The notes below the pieces were generated by a model. That model had not been told where the DNA came from. It ran no database searches and saw nothing but the letters and a program-made list of their open reading frames with translations. The position numbers and the translations under genes were made by a program. Of a DNA stretch of 32,483 nucleotides, positions 10,561 to 19,892 are shown in pieces (position 1 is the first letter of the stretch; each line of letters begins with the position of its first letter). The DNA comes from Plantago elongata (lineage: Eukaryota > Streptophyta > Magnoliopsida > Lamiales > Plantaginaceae): positions 1 through 32,483 of the forward strand of contig JAYMSP010001415.1 of assembly GCA_036897095.1 (NCBI GenBank). Reading direction: 5' to 3'.

Positions 10561-11450
10561 CCTAATTACAAGTTTAGATACAACTACAAATTTTGTATAC
10601 AAAGTGGTGTTTAACAAACTATAGTAATTTTAAACCTACCACCTTATAAACCTTAGAGACTTGAACATATAGTTTATAATTAATTATAACTATTAACACA
10701 TTATGTTAGCTCTTTTTAAAATTTTATTTTATTGAACATGATTGACTTTTAATTAAAAATTTTTTATATATATTTTATATTATCTTTGAATAATAAATAT
10801 TTTGTATCAAAATATTTTTATGTATGTTTCTCTAATACTTGTCAAATTTTGTCGGCATAAATTAGTTTGTAATTAACTCGATAATAGAATTTATGCATAT
10901 GAGTTGTTTATGCCTCCCGTGGTTCAAACAAGAAAAGGATAGGTCATATATAGGAGCAAGATTTATAGCCGGTTTTGTGAATCAATTTATGTGGAGCTTA
11001 GGTAATTAGCCCACGTTGAATTTGATAATAGAACAAACTAACAATATCCTTCAAATAGCAGCATTTTCACCTCATAATCCTTCATGTTTGGTCAATATAC
11101 CACAAATTTTGGACAATTCTCTGAGCTAAATTATTATATATACACTATCCTTAAATTCAAAGCATATGCAAGCTGCTCAAAATTTAAAAACACATTGATC
11201 TAAGTGGGAAATTGGATGTACAAGTACAAGAGTGTTCATAAGCAACATCAAAGACTATACATTAGCAAACACTTGACAAGACTGGGGTCGTACACCTTGG
11301 TTCAATTCCTCGGGTTGGTTGACGAGAACAATCAGTCCTGGTCGGACTTGAAGTGTTGGAGTTCTTTAGCTGGGGCCTACACCACCTCTGATCTTCCCAA
11401 ATTCGAACTTTGGTTAACAGTGGCATGTACTATGGTATATACCGATGTGC
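10561..11450. other. Intergenic, 3' flank of the small minus-strand gene
   Basis: This is AT-rich sequence without a convincing gene. An open frame on the plus strand at 11204-11485 (93 codons) runs antisense into the small gene's coding region and has no recognisable domain; I do not call it. The stretch 11230-11420 is less AT-rich than its surroundings and could be transcribed 3' sequence of the minus-strand gene. Confidence 0.3.
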
Positions 11451-11612
11451 TTAAGTCTGTGAACGAGACGGTGGAGAGAAGATAGAAGACAAGGATTGTG
11501 CCAATCCAGATACAATCGCAATCTTAACTTGTCCCCTCTTTGGAATAGGCCGGCCGCTCTCTGTCCTCTTCATCGAACCCCCATGGCTCAAGTTCATCAT
11601 TCTTCCTTCCAT
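11451..11612 (-). CDS. Small conserved plant protein of unknown function (53 aa)
   Basis: This intronless frame starts at ATG 11612 (MEGRMMNLS) and ends at 11451. The product is basic and Ser-rich. Its central SGRPIPKRGQVKIAIVSGLA, followed closely by SIFSPP, resembles from memory a family of short uncharacterised angiosperm proteins with an SGRPIPKRGQVK core; I know of no assigned function. There is no signal peptide or clear membrane segment. An upstream frame-compatible TTG is ignored in favour of the ATG. A TATA box about 105 bases upstream and a CAA-rich leader typical of plant 5' UTRs support a real gene. It could also be a recent retrocopy, but no poly(A) or direct repeats were seen. 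Confidence 0.7.
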   Translation of the reverse strand: MEGRMMNLSHGGSMKRTESGRPIPKRGQVKIAIVSGLAQSLSSIFSPPSRSQT

Positions 11613-11716
11613 CTTCACAAATTGTGACACTTTCAAGTAGTTTTCTTAGATAAGTTTGGTTTTGATTTGTGAGTGTTTCTGTAGTGCTGTGAGAACATTT
11701 CCTTGAGTTGGTGGTG

Positions 11717-11724
11717 TTTATATA
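11717..11724 (-). promoter_or_regulatory. TATA box of the 53-aa gene
   Basis: On the minus strand the sequence reads CTATATAAACACC, a near-consensus plant TATA box, 105 bases before the ATG at 11612. This leaves room for a leader of roughly 70-75 bases. Confidence 0.65.
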
Positions 11725-13034
11725 GGGAGTTTGTTCCTAAATGCCCCTGATACAATAATGTTGGCAAGTGGGAACAAGTTTAAAATTATCTCACATGTAA
11801 GAACAAAAAAGAAAACATTACAGGGACGGTTTATCACACCGCTGGTGGCCATCTCTCCACTCAAATCGAACATTTTGTAAAACAAAATACAATTTTAATT
11901 GAAGAAGATCACTCAAATTCAATCCTAATCAGTTCCATAATTTTGCATTTCACTGGTGGTTTAAAAAGTATAAAAACATAAACATCACGTGGCATATTAA
12001 GTTGATGCCACAAGGTAGCACACACAAGTAGTGAAAGCAGACATAATTGATGTGGCCGAGGTGGCTTTAATTGTCATTATCATCACAGGGTTAAAGATTA
12101 AATTAGGATTAAAGATTCCGAGATGTTGGATTTGAAAGATCTTGAAAGCAAGAAACAAGATATGGTACACTGAACCCAGACCAAGATTAGATTCATGTAT
12201 TATAAACAAACCTGTTGATGTCGGGTTTTAATAGCAAGAGGACCGTATATGTACGATTCACATAATCATCCCATACATTACAGCACTACTAGTATTATTG
12301 AATACATTGAATTCAAGCTTACTGCAAATGTGCAATAATACTGTAACTTGTATGTGTAACGGTGTTGGTGTCGTTGTACAACATCAACCAAACCCAGCAG
12401 ATTTATACTAAATTGGTAACACTAAACCCTCATATGTAAATTTATGTTATATTTATTATCTCTTACATAAGTTTCCCTCATAATGGACAAGTCCGTTGGG
12501 AACGACATGCGCATTTGATGCGCTGAAACAACTCCAATGAAGCCGTAATGACGCGCCGTGCGTCCAATTGTGTGATGCCGCGGCATTGCATGCTGCATAG
12601 TCATTAGTTAGCAGTAGCTAATCAGCTGCTGCCATGTGGCGTGGGTTTGTGTTTATTTTATTTGTTTACTTTTATATTTTGTCCAATTTTAAATATGAAT
12701 AACTTAAAAAATACAAATGTGAAAAATATATAAAAATTACCAATGGATTCGTCCCTTCGAGATCTACGAATAGAGATCACTTCGACTATTTTTAGATTAT
12801 TTCTTCTCGAACTCATTTTCTCTCTTAATTAAATTTAAAATTGTAAAACAATCTCTAAAAATACAATTTTATTAATTTCGACTTCTAAACACTATTATAA
12901 TATGTTAAATACATCTTTAGGAAATAATTTTTTTTTGAATTTTGAACATTAATAAATTATAAAACGACTTTAAACACTCTCATAATATAATTAATATTTA
13001 AATAAAAAATATATTAAAAAGTTTTGTGACGTGG
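11725..13034. other. Upstream intergenic region of the 53-aa gene
   Basis: No gene was seen. The stretch 12480-12640 is locally GC-richer (GACGCGCCGTGCGTCC, TGCCGCGGCATTGCATGC) and may be regulatory or an old element. From 12650 the sequence is AT-rich, with a segment around GGATTCGTCCCTTCGAGATC (12747-12766) that has a repeat-like look. No coding or RNA assignment is made. Confidence 0.3.
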
Positions 13035-13257
13035 CATGGTAATGGGTAGATAAAATCCAACCCATTGTCTAAATTATGGATATCCAAAATAGGAGGAAGG
13101 AATGGATTTGGGTTTGACCGGACCGGTTGAACCAGAAATTGCCCAGTTTCGCGCATCCTTTAAAACCCGGACCGGTCCGGGTTGGGTCGGGCCGATCGTT
13201 TTTATTTTATTTTTTATTTTTTTTTGAATTTGGGAATCATTAGCTAAACCCTAAGCC

Positions 13258-13651
13258 ATGTCCTCCCACCTCTGCCAAACGCCAAACGCCACCACTCGCC
13301 AATCTCCACCGCCCACTCAATCTCCACCGCCCATCCCTCTCCAATTCCGTCTCTTCCCTATCCTTCAAAACCCCCAATTTCTCCCACGCCCCAGCTTCTT
13401 CCCATAAAAATGCAAGCCACGAGAATCCCAAACCAGCTCCATTTCTGACCCCTCTAAAATTTGCAGCTGTCACCACCGTCACTGCCGCCGCAATTTTCCT
13501 TTCTCAGTTCGGTTTTCCCCTTAAACCCGCACTTTCCAATCCTGTGTCTTCGCAGCCTCCATCTGTCGAAACTCAGGAGATGATTTAGGATGTAGAGCAA
13601 GAGCAATCGGTTGAAGAACAATTGATATCGAATCCTTCCGATGTCCACTGA
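13258..13651 (+). pseudogene. Captured 5' fragment of a chloroplast TPR protein gene (SLOW GREEN 1-like)
   Basis: From 13262 one frame reads a Ser/Pro/Asn/Lys-rich leader, then NPKPAPFLTPLKFAAVTT, a hydrophobic stretch (VTAAAIFLSQFGFP), then SVETQEM, a TAG stop (13586-13588), DVEQEQSVEEQLISNPSDV and a TGA (13649-13651). A transit-peptide-like leader, one membrane or lumen-targeting segment, and a SVEEQL.SNPSDV lead-in to TPRs recall the SLOW GREEN 1-like family as I remember it. The ATG at 13258 is in a different frame, so one base was lost or gained near it. The TPR part is missing. It lies wholly inside the TIR element. The family name is tentative; that it is formerly coding is likely. Confidence 0.5.
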
Positions 13652-13694
13652 CCGAGATGGAAGAAGATGATGACCGAGACGGAAGAAGATGATG
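13651..13694 (+). repeat. 22-bp tandem duplication at the captured fragment's 3' edge
   Basis: ACCGAGATGGAAGAAGATGA at 13651 onward recurs at 13673 with one change (GAGAC for GAGAT). The full period is 22 bp, two copies. It lies where the gene-like sequence stops, so it may mark the capture or deletion junction. Confidence 0.75.
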
Positions 13695-14016
13695 AACGAT
13701 ATCTCAAATCTCAAGCCAGAAAAGAAGCGTTTGTTTGTATATCAGTATATGTGGGAATTTGGGTTGGGTTGGGTTGGATTTTTCTCAGCCTTTACCCAGC
13801 CCGATCCGAATTTTTATGATAGTATGGGTTTGGATTGGGTTGGGTCACATATTAATTTTGGATATTAACCAATCCAATCTAAAATTTAGATTTGGACAAT
13901 GGGCTGGGTTTTATCTACCCATTGCCAAGTCTAGACGTGGTCACAACACGTCACCACTGTAGCAAAAACGCACAACGACGCATCATCGCATGCCACCACT
14001 AAATATGGTCTAAAGG

Positions 14017-14183
14017 TAAAGGATCCCCTCGCATAAGAGTCCTGCGTACAAGTCCAATCGTAATGATTCTTACGTAACAATCGAAAGGGGTCCTTTTTAA
14101 CCCGCTTATCTTAGACTAGCCGGCAATAAACTTAACTAGAGACTCCGAAGTTGTCTTACGATGGAGATTTGTACGCAGGGACC
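14017..14183. repeat. Fold-back structure (nested inverted repeats)
   Basis: GTCCTGCGTACAAGTCC (about 14039-14055) is repeated inverted as the reverse complement of 14155-14183 (GGTCCCTGCGTACAAATCTC). An inner pair, AAAGGATCCCCTCG (about 14018-14031), matches the reverse complement of 14082-14097. The overlapping pairs could fold into a complex hairpin. This resembles a small fold-back MITE, but no target duplication was identified. Confidence 0.5.
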
Positions 14184-14700
14184 ATTACAAGTGGAACTCA
14201 TCCGAAAACTCAGGGAGAATATTCTTTTTCTAATTCTTTGGACCAATTAATTACTTATAATTAATGTTTTAACACTTCTAATAATGTTAAAGGACCTTAC
14301 TTACACATCTGATAAAAAAATATTGCGAATCCCCGTTATATTTTTAGGTGTGTAAACCCCCTTTCTTTAAATTAAAATTATTTGATCAAATAATTATTAA
14401 GTATTTATAATAATAAATAAAATCATTTATTTTATTTTTCGAAAGAAACTGATGGTTTGACGATTTTGAAACGTATAGTTATTAACTGTTTATAATCGTC
14501 ATCGAATCGAAACTACCAGGTAGAATATTGTAACCGTCCAAGTCTAATAAGGTTATGTTCTCTTTAACTGTAATTTTCTGAACTAGACTGATTTGAACTG
14601 AATTATGAATGTAGTATAACATATAATTAATTGCAGATGAACTTAATAATTTGGCAGTTTATGGGAAGATAGCCTAATAGCCAACCGTTCCATTGTGGAC
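14184..14700. other. AT-rich intergenic sequence
   Basis: No open frame, RNA gene or repeat was recognised here. It becomes promoter-like toward the PAP-phosphatase gene. Confidence 0.35.
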
Positions 14701-14708
14701 GGTTAATA

Positions 14709-14823
14709 AGCCCATTAATAAGCCTACAAATTGGTCTAATTAGCACACGAATGACATCGCTATACCAATTCAGAATTGTACAGAGACGGCCCAACAATGG
14801 ATGGTCTCCCCTAACTAAGCCCA
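14709..14823 (-). promoter_or_regulatory. Three site II-type (TGGGCY) elements upstream of the phosphatase gene
   Basis: On the minus strand TGGGCT, TGGGCC and TGGGCT occur at 14709-14714, 14788-14793 and 14818-14823. Site II elements of this form are frequent in plant promoters of housekeeping and organelle-protein genes. No clear TATA box is visible, as is common for that class. Confidence 0.4.
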
Positions 14824-14930
14824 CAATGAGTCTGTCTTAGACTCTTAGTCGAATTCGTGTACAAATCAAGAATAATAATCACTTTCCCATTATCCATCAA
14901 GCACCCCTGTGTTCTCTCTTCTCCTCTCTC

Positions 14931-14955
14931 CTCTTCTCTTCTCTTCTCTTCTCTT
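14931..14955 (+). repeat. (CTCTT)5 microsatellite in the 5' leader
   Basis: Five perfect CTCTT units lie within a longer CT-rich tract (14912-14957), ending 24 bases before the chosen ATG. CT-rich leaders are common in plant 5' UTRs. Confidence 0.85.
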
Positions 14956-14979
14956 CTGCTACTGCAATCTGCACACAGA

Positions 14980-17760
14980 ATGCCGGTTTCCTCACCCCCA
15001 AATTTCTGCACCAAAATTCTCAATCCACGTGCCTACTCCAGATTCTCAACGACAAACATCCACAATCACTCACCTCATCAAACTTTATCAGGACTTCATT
15101 CTTCCTCCTTCCACACAAAAACCTCAACCTCCAATTACCCTTCTTCTTGTTGCAATTGCAATCCAGCAACTCTTTCCGAAACCACCCAGGATTTCGCCAC
15201 CCAATTGAGCCTTGAACAAGACGCAAAAGAGCTTGAAATTGCGGTTAAAGCTGTTCACTTGGCCAGCTTGCTCTGCCAGAGAGTTCAACAGGGATTGGTT
15301 TCTAACAGTAGTGATCATGTTCAGTCCAAGGATGACAATTCTCCTGTCACCGTTGCCGGTAATTTCAATTGGGTTTCTGTTTCTTTTACTGGTGTTGTTT
15401 TTACCAATTGAATGTATGAAAGATTGAACCTTTCGATAGGGCATTAGTAGTGTGATAATTCGGCTTTCGTGTTGTACGTATTGATGTGCAAATGTATGGT
15501 TCTGGCGTTCTGCTGCCTTGATGTTTGGCATGAAATTAGTATTATTTTATTTAGGAGTTGGGATGGAATTTCATGAGATTAGTATTATTTTATTTAGGAG
15601 TTCTGGCGTTCTGCTGCCTTGAATATCAGCATGTTGAATTGTCAATGGCTAGTCTTTTATTTGGTGATGAGAGTATTTTATCCTTGTCATAAATTAGAAT
15701 TGAAGAGGAAAGGTCAATCATAGCTATGTACTTATAAATATATTGAGCATATTTAGAAACTTTAGGAACTTATATAGATATTTTAAGCCATTAAGCATTC
15801 TTAAAGATATTGAGCATTGTGCAATGATGTATGTGGTCAATACTCTTACAAGCATTTAATTTGTATTGTCATTCTTAAAAACCAAGAACGTGGTTTTGGC
15901 CATCAATGGTTCTAGTTTTGTTTTAGCACCTATCAAATGATCTCAAGAACTTGCATTGGAATAGTGCTCCTCTCTTGTACGGCCAACTTTTGATTCGGGG
16001 GCTTAAACATGAGGGTGGTTTCACTTAGTTTTAGAGGCATCGTGACACTCGAAAGTTCTCTAAAAATCACAATTAAAACCCAAGTGACATTCCTCTAGTC
16101 TTGTATGAGCTCATTATGTATTCTGCTTTCCTATTTAAATCTTTTGGAGAGGTCTAGCCTAATAGGTTTACGTGAAATAGGTTGGATCGGCTAATGCACC
16201 AAATTGCTACTTCTGAGCAGATTGGAGTGTTCAAGCAATTGTGAGCTGGGTACTCTCTGAAGCTTTTGGGCGTCAAAATGTCTCCATTGTTGCAGAAGAA
16301 GATGTTCAAGTACTGTCCAATGCTGATTCAGTTAATTTACTCGCATCTGTTGTGGAGACAGTTAATGAATGCTTATCTGAAGCTCCTTCTTTCGGACTTA
16401 ATGCCCCGAGGAATCCTTTAAATAGTTCAGAGGTTCTCGAAGCCATTAGCAGATGCAACTCGACTGGTGGATCCACTGGAAGATTTTGGGTTTTAGATCC
16501 TGTTGATGGCACGTTGGGGTTTGTACGTGGAGATCAATATGCAATTGCTCTCGCTTTAGTAGAAAATGGTGAGCCTGTGCTTGGAGTTCTTGGATGCCCA
16601 AATTATCCTATCAATAAAGAAGGATTAAGTTACCAAAACGGTTACGGTAAAATTGTATCTACATCAAGTTCCGAAGCATCAGCATCTTGGGATAAAGGGT
16701 GTGTGTTATATGCAAGGAAAGGGAGTCGTAGTGCCTGGATGCAACCACTATATCGTAAAGAAAAGGGATTTGTCTGGCCAAACTCTGCAAGACAAATACA
16801 TGTTTCAGGTATTGATGATCCGGCATTGGCCACCTTTTGTGAACCTGTAGAGAAGGCAAATACAAGTCACTCATTCACTGCAGGACTAGCTCATAGCGTT
16901 GGCCTTAGGTGAATATTCTTCTCCATGCTTTTCTTTACTGATTAAGTTGAGCTAATTGCTACTTTCACATAATGTTTCCAATGCATTTGAGATCCACTGC
17001 TTTCGAAATAGATTGAAGATCCCTGCGTTTTAAGAAAACGGTGGATAGCCCTTTTTTTATGCAATCATTGCCTTGCTGGTAGTATTTGGTACAACTCTTT
17101 TTGGGCAAAAAGAAAAAATAAAGTTTAACTAGATGGATGTTTGGTAAGTTTAATGAAAACATAGTTCTTTTTATCCTCTTTCTGAAATCTTCTCATATCA
17201 CTATATTAGTAGTGTGTAACAAGCCGGTTGGCTTAATAACATGCATTTGAACTGATGAATTCTTAGTAATTGATCTTGTAGAACACTTGAATAGTAGTAT
17301 ATGCTGCTTTATATCTCCTGCAGGAAAAAAATTCAGCAAACAAGTTCCTCACGGAAAATTGGAGAATCTATATAAGTAGCCTAGTAGGTCACAAAGCTAG
17401 TAATGAATATTGTACTAGTTCATTTTATTGAAAGTATTATATATCCTTGTTTGCAGGAATCAACCGTTACGTGTGTATTCGATGGTGAAATACGCTACAA
17501 TAGCCCGGGGAGATGCTGAAATATTCATGAAGTTTGCCCGAGCAGGTTATAAAGAGAAAATATGGGATCATGCAGCTGGTGTTGTGATCATTCAAGAAGC
17601 TGGCGGTGTGGTTACTGATGCTAGCGGTCACCAGCTCGACTTCTCAAAAGGTATGTACTTAGAAGGCCTTGATCGGGGAATAATTTCCTGTTCAGGAATT
17701 AGGCTGCATGAAAAGATCATTGGGGCTGTGGATGCTAGTTGGAACTCATCTAGCCTCTAA
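14980..17760 (+). CDS. PAP-specific phosphatase / HAL2-like (3'(2'),5'-bisphosphate nucleotidase family), organelle-targeted type
   Basis: Exons 14980-15358, 16221-16908 and 17457-17760 join in frame with GT..AG borders to give 456 aa. Seen: a Ser/Thr/Asn-rich leader of about 70 residues with almost no acidic residues, then K117-DDNSPVTVAD, the HAL2-type substrate/metal loop completed across intron 1; AEED at 151-154; DPVDGT at 219-224; and WDHAAG at 392-397. These are the Mg-binding motifs of the inositol-monophosphatase/FIG superfamily. The SPVTVAD loop favours the branch that removes phosphate from 3'-phosphoadenosine 5'-phosphate, a by-product of sulfation and a retrograde stress signal in plants. 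The leader suggests mitochondrion or plastid; it best recalls the putative mitochondrial PAP phosphatase group. No lesion is visible. An upstream ATG at 14857 is in frame but lies in the CT-rich leader. Inositol-phosphate substrates cannot be excluded. Confidence 0.88.
15500..15622 (+). repeat. Local duplications in phosphatase intron 1
   Basis: TTCTGGCGTTCTGCTGCCTT occurs at 15500 and again at 15601. Between them ATTAGTATTATTTTATTTAG occurs twice (about 15535 and 15579). This is a small tandem-type rearrangement inside the intron. Confidence 0.8.
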
Positions 17761-17860
17761 CCTAACGATCTTACAGATAACGAGTAAAAGAATGTATATA
17801 CTCCAGGTGGGCAAAGGATCAAAACTGACGTGATGCCCTGTGAATAAGGATGCATTTTTT

Positions 17861-17970
17861 TGGCCACTCAAATATATAGTATGTAATAATCTTTAGGTGG
17901 TTTGAGCAGATTTATTACCCCGTGACTTTGCTAATTGGCCACTCAAATATATAGCATGTAATAATCTTTA
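17861..17970 (+). repeat. 35-bp direct repeat in the phosphatase 3' flank
   Basis: TGGCCACTCAAATATATAG, followed by YATGTAATAATCTTTA, occurs at 17861-17895 and 17936-17970 with one difference. The offset is 75 bp. It lies about 100-210 bases after the stop codon, probably at or beyond the 3' UTR. Confidence 0.85.
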
Positions 17971-18908
17971 ATTTTTATTTTGTGAGTTATTGGTAAGAAA
18001 CATCCATGGCTGTCTGTTAAGCTTTAGGGTTTAATTGTCTTCCATTTCGAATTTTAAGATTCAAAATTAGAGGCTTATATTGATCAATTTATTGTTCTTA
18101 TGATTGATTATATTTCGTTGAGGACTAGGATTTGATCTTGGTTGTTGACCAATGATTGAATTCAATTTTGAAAACTTATAGGCTGAATTGAATATTTTTG
18201 TTACCCTTGATTTTGAGAATTAAGATTATTATCAGGGGTTGGGTTCCAAAATGGATTTTTTCTGTTCAAATCTGATGTCCTACAATTTGCCCCTTAAATT
18301 AATTCTAATTTTCCAGTTAAGTCCTAAATGTCTTACGGAAGTATAATCAAAATCTAAAAATTGTATTATTATTTTTTAATAATTTTCATATTTGTTTTAT
18401 CCAAATTGGTAAAATCCAACTCAAATGAACTGTTTTATAATTGGATTTTGTTAATTTGAATTGTATACCAAACAGTGTAATGAAATGAAATGAAGAAGTT
18501 TGGTCAAAATTTAAGGGGTTTTTGAGAATTTAATTATGCTTTTGTGTTGTAAATAGATTGTCTGGTAATTTCTAAAATCTAATATTAAAGAGGGTAAAAA
18601 TGAAACCCAGAGTCCCCACGACTGAATTTTCTTCGCAGCTAATGGGGTAGATTTAATTTTAGCTTTTTTGTTATGAAAGAGTGGAGATGAAATGCAGCTA
18701 ATGTTTGAAGGATTTGGTGATCGAGACATCGATTATTTGATAGCGGCTGGACTGAGAAGTCTTTGTAGATACGTAGTACTAGTTAACAGATGAAGTAGTA
18801 GAAGATAGATAAGGATTAATTACTCAATTAATTAAACATTTCATTTTCCAAATAAACAAATCTTGAACGTTTTGTATCTAGAAGTCGCACTTGTACTTAA
18901 TAAACGGT
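17971..18908. other. Intergenic sequence
   Basis: No convincing gene was found. A 72-codon minus-strand frame at 18511-18729 starts MSRSPNPSN but shows no domain and no promoter, so it is not called. Confidence 0.3.
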
Positions 18909-18993
18909 TGATCGCTGGCTGTCTTAATAAATTCAGAAAAGAATATAGTTTATTTGATCGCTGGCTGTCTTAATAAATTCAGAAAAGAATATA
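18909..18993 (+). repeat. Exact 39-bp tandem repeat, period 46
   Basis: TGATCGCTGGCTGTCTTAAT and the next 19 bases at 18909-18947 are repeated without change at 18955-18993, with a 7-bp spacer. Exact identity implies a recent duplication. Confidence 0.9.
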
Positions 18994-19002
18994 ACCCAGA
19001 TA

Positions 19003-19115
19003 TGGTCATTAGATAATTTAAGTAAAATAGTTAAATGGTAAATTGAGACATCTCATATATAAGAGGTTACGAGTTTAATGTTTCAAAATAGTTGATTAGT
19101 TTTTCGGTATAAAAA
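19003..19115 (+). mobile_element. Degenerate tRNA-derived SINE-like sequence
   Basis: TAGTTAAATGGTAAATTGAG near 19028 resembles a decayed A-box region. AGGTTACGAGTTTAATGTTT near 19063 resembles a decayed B-box region (compare GGTTCGAGTC) at the usual spacing. Similarity is by eye only, and no target duplication was found. Confidence 0.4.
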
Positions 19116-19420
19116 ATTATTAAAAGATAGTGATTCAATAATAAATTTGTTTAATACTTCATGAACAATATTAATTTTAAATACAGTACATGCCACTGAA
19201 AATGCTTTCTTTATACATTTTTTTTATAATTAATATTACTTTTAACTTTTAACTCAAACTAACATATTATGAGTTCTGCAAGTACATAAAGAGAATTACG
19301 ATAAATGATAATTTTTATAATAACACATACATTTATTTGCCATATGTTTGTTCGCTACTCACAAATAACCGAGCTTTCACCACAATGCTCGATGCTCGCT
19401 CAAAATTTAGTTGAACTTTG

Positions 19421-19640
19421 TGTTGAGCATTACATGGTGGTTGTGGTAGTTATTGGTGTTGAGATGTAGACTTTGTGTCATTTTTTATTGTAATTCGTTT
19501 GGGTAATTTTTTAGTTGTGGTTTAACATTTGAACTATGGGTTGAACGTTTTGGTTTGGTTTCTTTTGTAACTGTTTGTTGAAAGCATTATTTGTGTTCTT
19601 GGCTCTTATTAATAAAAATTTAATCGTTTAAAAAAAAAGG
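19421..19640 (+). mobile_element. 5'-truncated LINE 3' end with poly(A)
   Basis: A GT-rich non-coding segment ends in TTAATAAAAATTTAATCGTT followed by nine A (19630-19638). It is flanked by AAAATTTAGTTGAACTTTG (19402-19420) and AAAATTAGCTGAACTTG (19641-19657), an imperfect candidate target duplication. This pattern fits a heavily 5'-truncated LINE copy. It is a different family from the element at 1-5090, since the 3' ends do not match. Confidence 0.55.
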
Positions 19641-19682
19641 AAAATTAGCTGAACTTGCTCGTTAGTTGAGTCGTGCACACAA

Positions 19683-19892
19683 GTTGTTGTGAAAAACTTG
19701 ATCTGGTAGCACATTGCTTGTAACGTCTATATAGTGCAATAACATTCCATCAAAACGAACTTTGAAGTAGAGTTAAATTTTGATTTAATCTTCTCATGAG
19801 TTGCTATGAACACCTTAATTCGTTAACACACTGCTGGTATAATATCCACCTAGTGCAATAACATCCCATCAAAGCAAACTCCTAAGTAGAAA
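19683..19892 (+). repeat. Diverged tandem repeat, period about 117 bp
   Basis: Two units share TAGTGCAATAACATYCCATC (about 19732 and 19849), followed by AAARCRAACT and AAGTAGA, and preceded by related TTGYTRTGAA...CTTRAT words. No function is assigned. Confidence 0.65.

Larger units (their letters stand above)
13035..13932. mobile_element. hAT-like element carrying a captured gene fragment (Pack-type)
   Basis: Long terminal inverted repeats bound this element. AATGGGTAGATAAAATCCA at 13041-13059 pairs with the reverse complement of 13905-13923 (one mismatch), and the similarity continues through CCATTGTCYAAAT to an ATATCCAAAAT word. Flanks TGACGTGG (13027-13034) and AGACGTGG (13933-13940) match at 7 of 8, the duplication length of hAT elements. 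TIRs with a GGCAATGGGTA-type start and GGGTTGGGTT-rich subterminal DNA also fit hAT families. There is no transposase. The interior is GC-richer than the surroundings and carries the 5' part of a plastid-protein gene, so this fits the Pack-TYPE class of gene-capturing elements. Confidence 0.7.

Noticed and set aside
11204-11485. 93-codon plus-strand gene
   Set aside because: Antisense to the end of the TATA-driven small gene; no domain and no promoter.
13240-13714. Minus-strand open frames across the captured fragment
   Set aside because: They mirror the plus-strand leader and hydrophobic segment, which carries the coding-like pattern.
14857-14979. Upstream in-frame ATG for the phosphatase
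   Set aside because: The extension would translate the CT-rich leader and give an implausible Ser/Leu run; the ATG at 14980 begins a normal transit-type leader.
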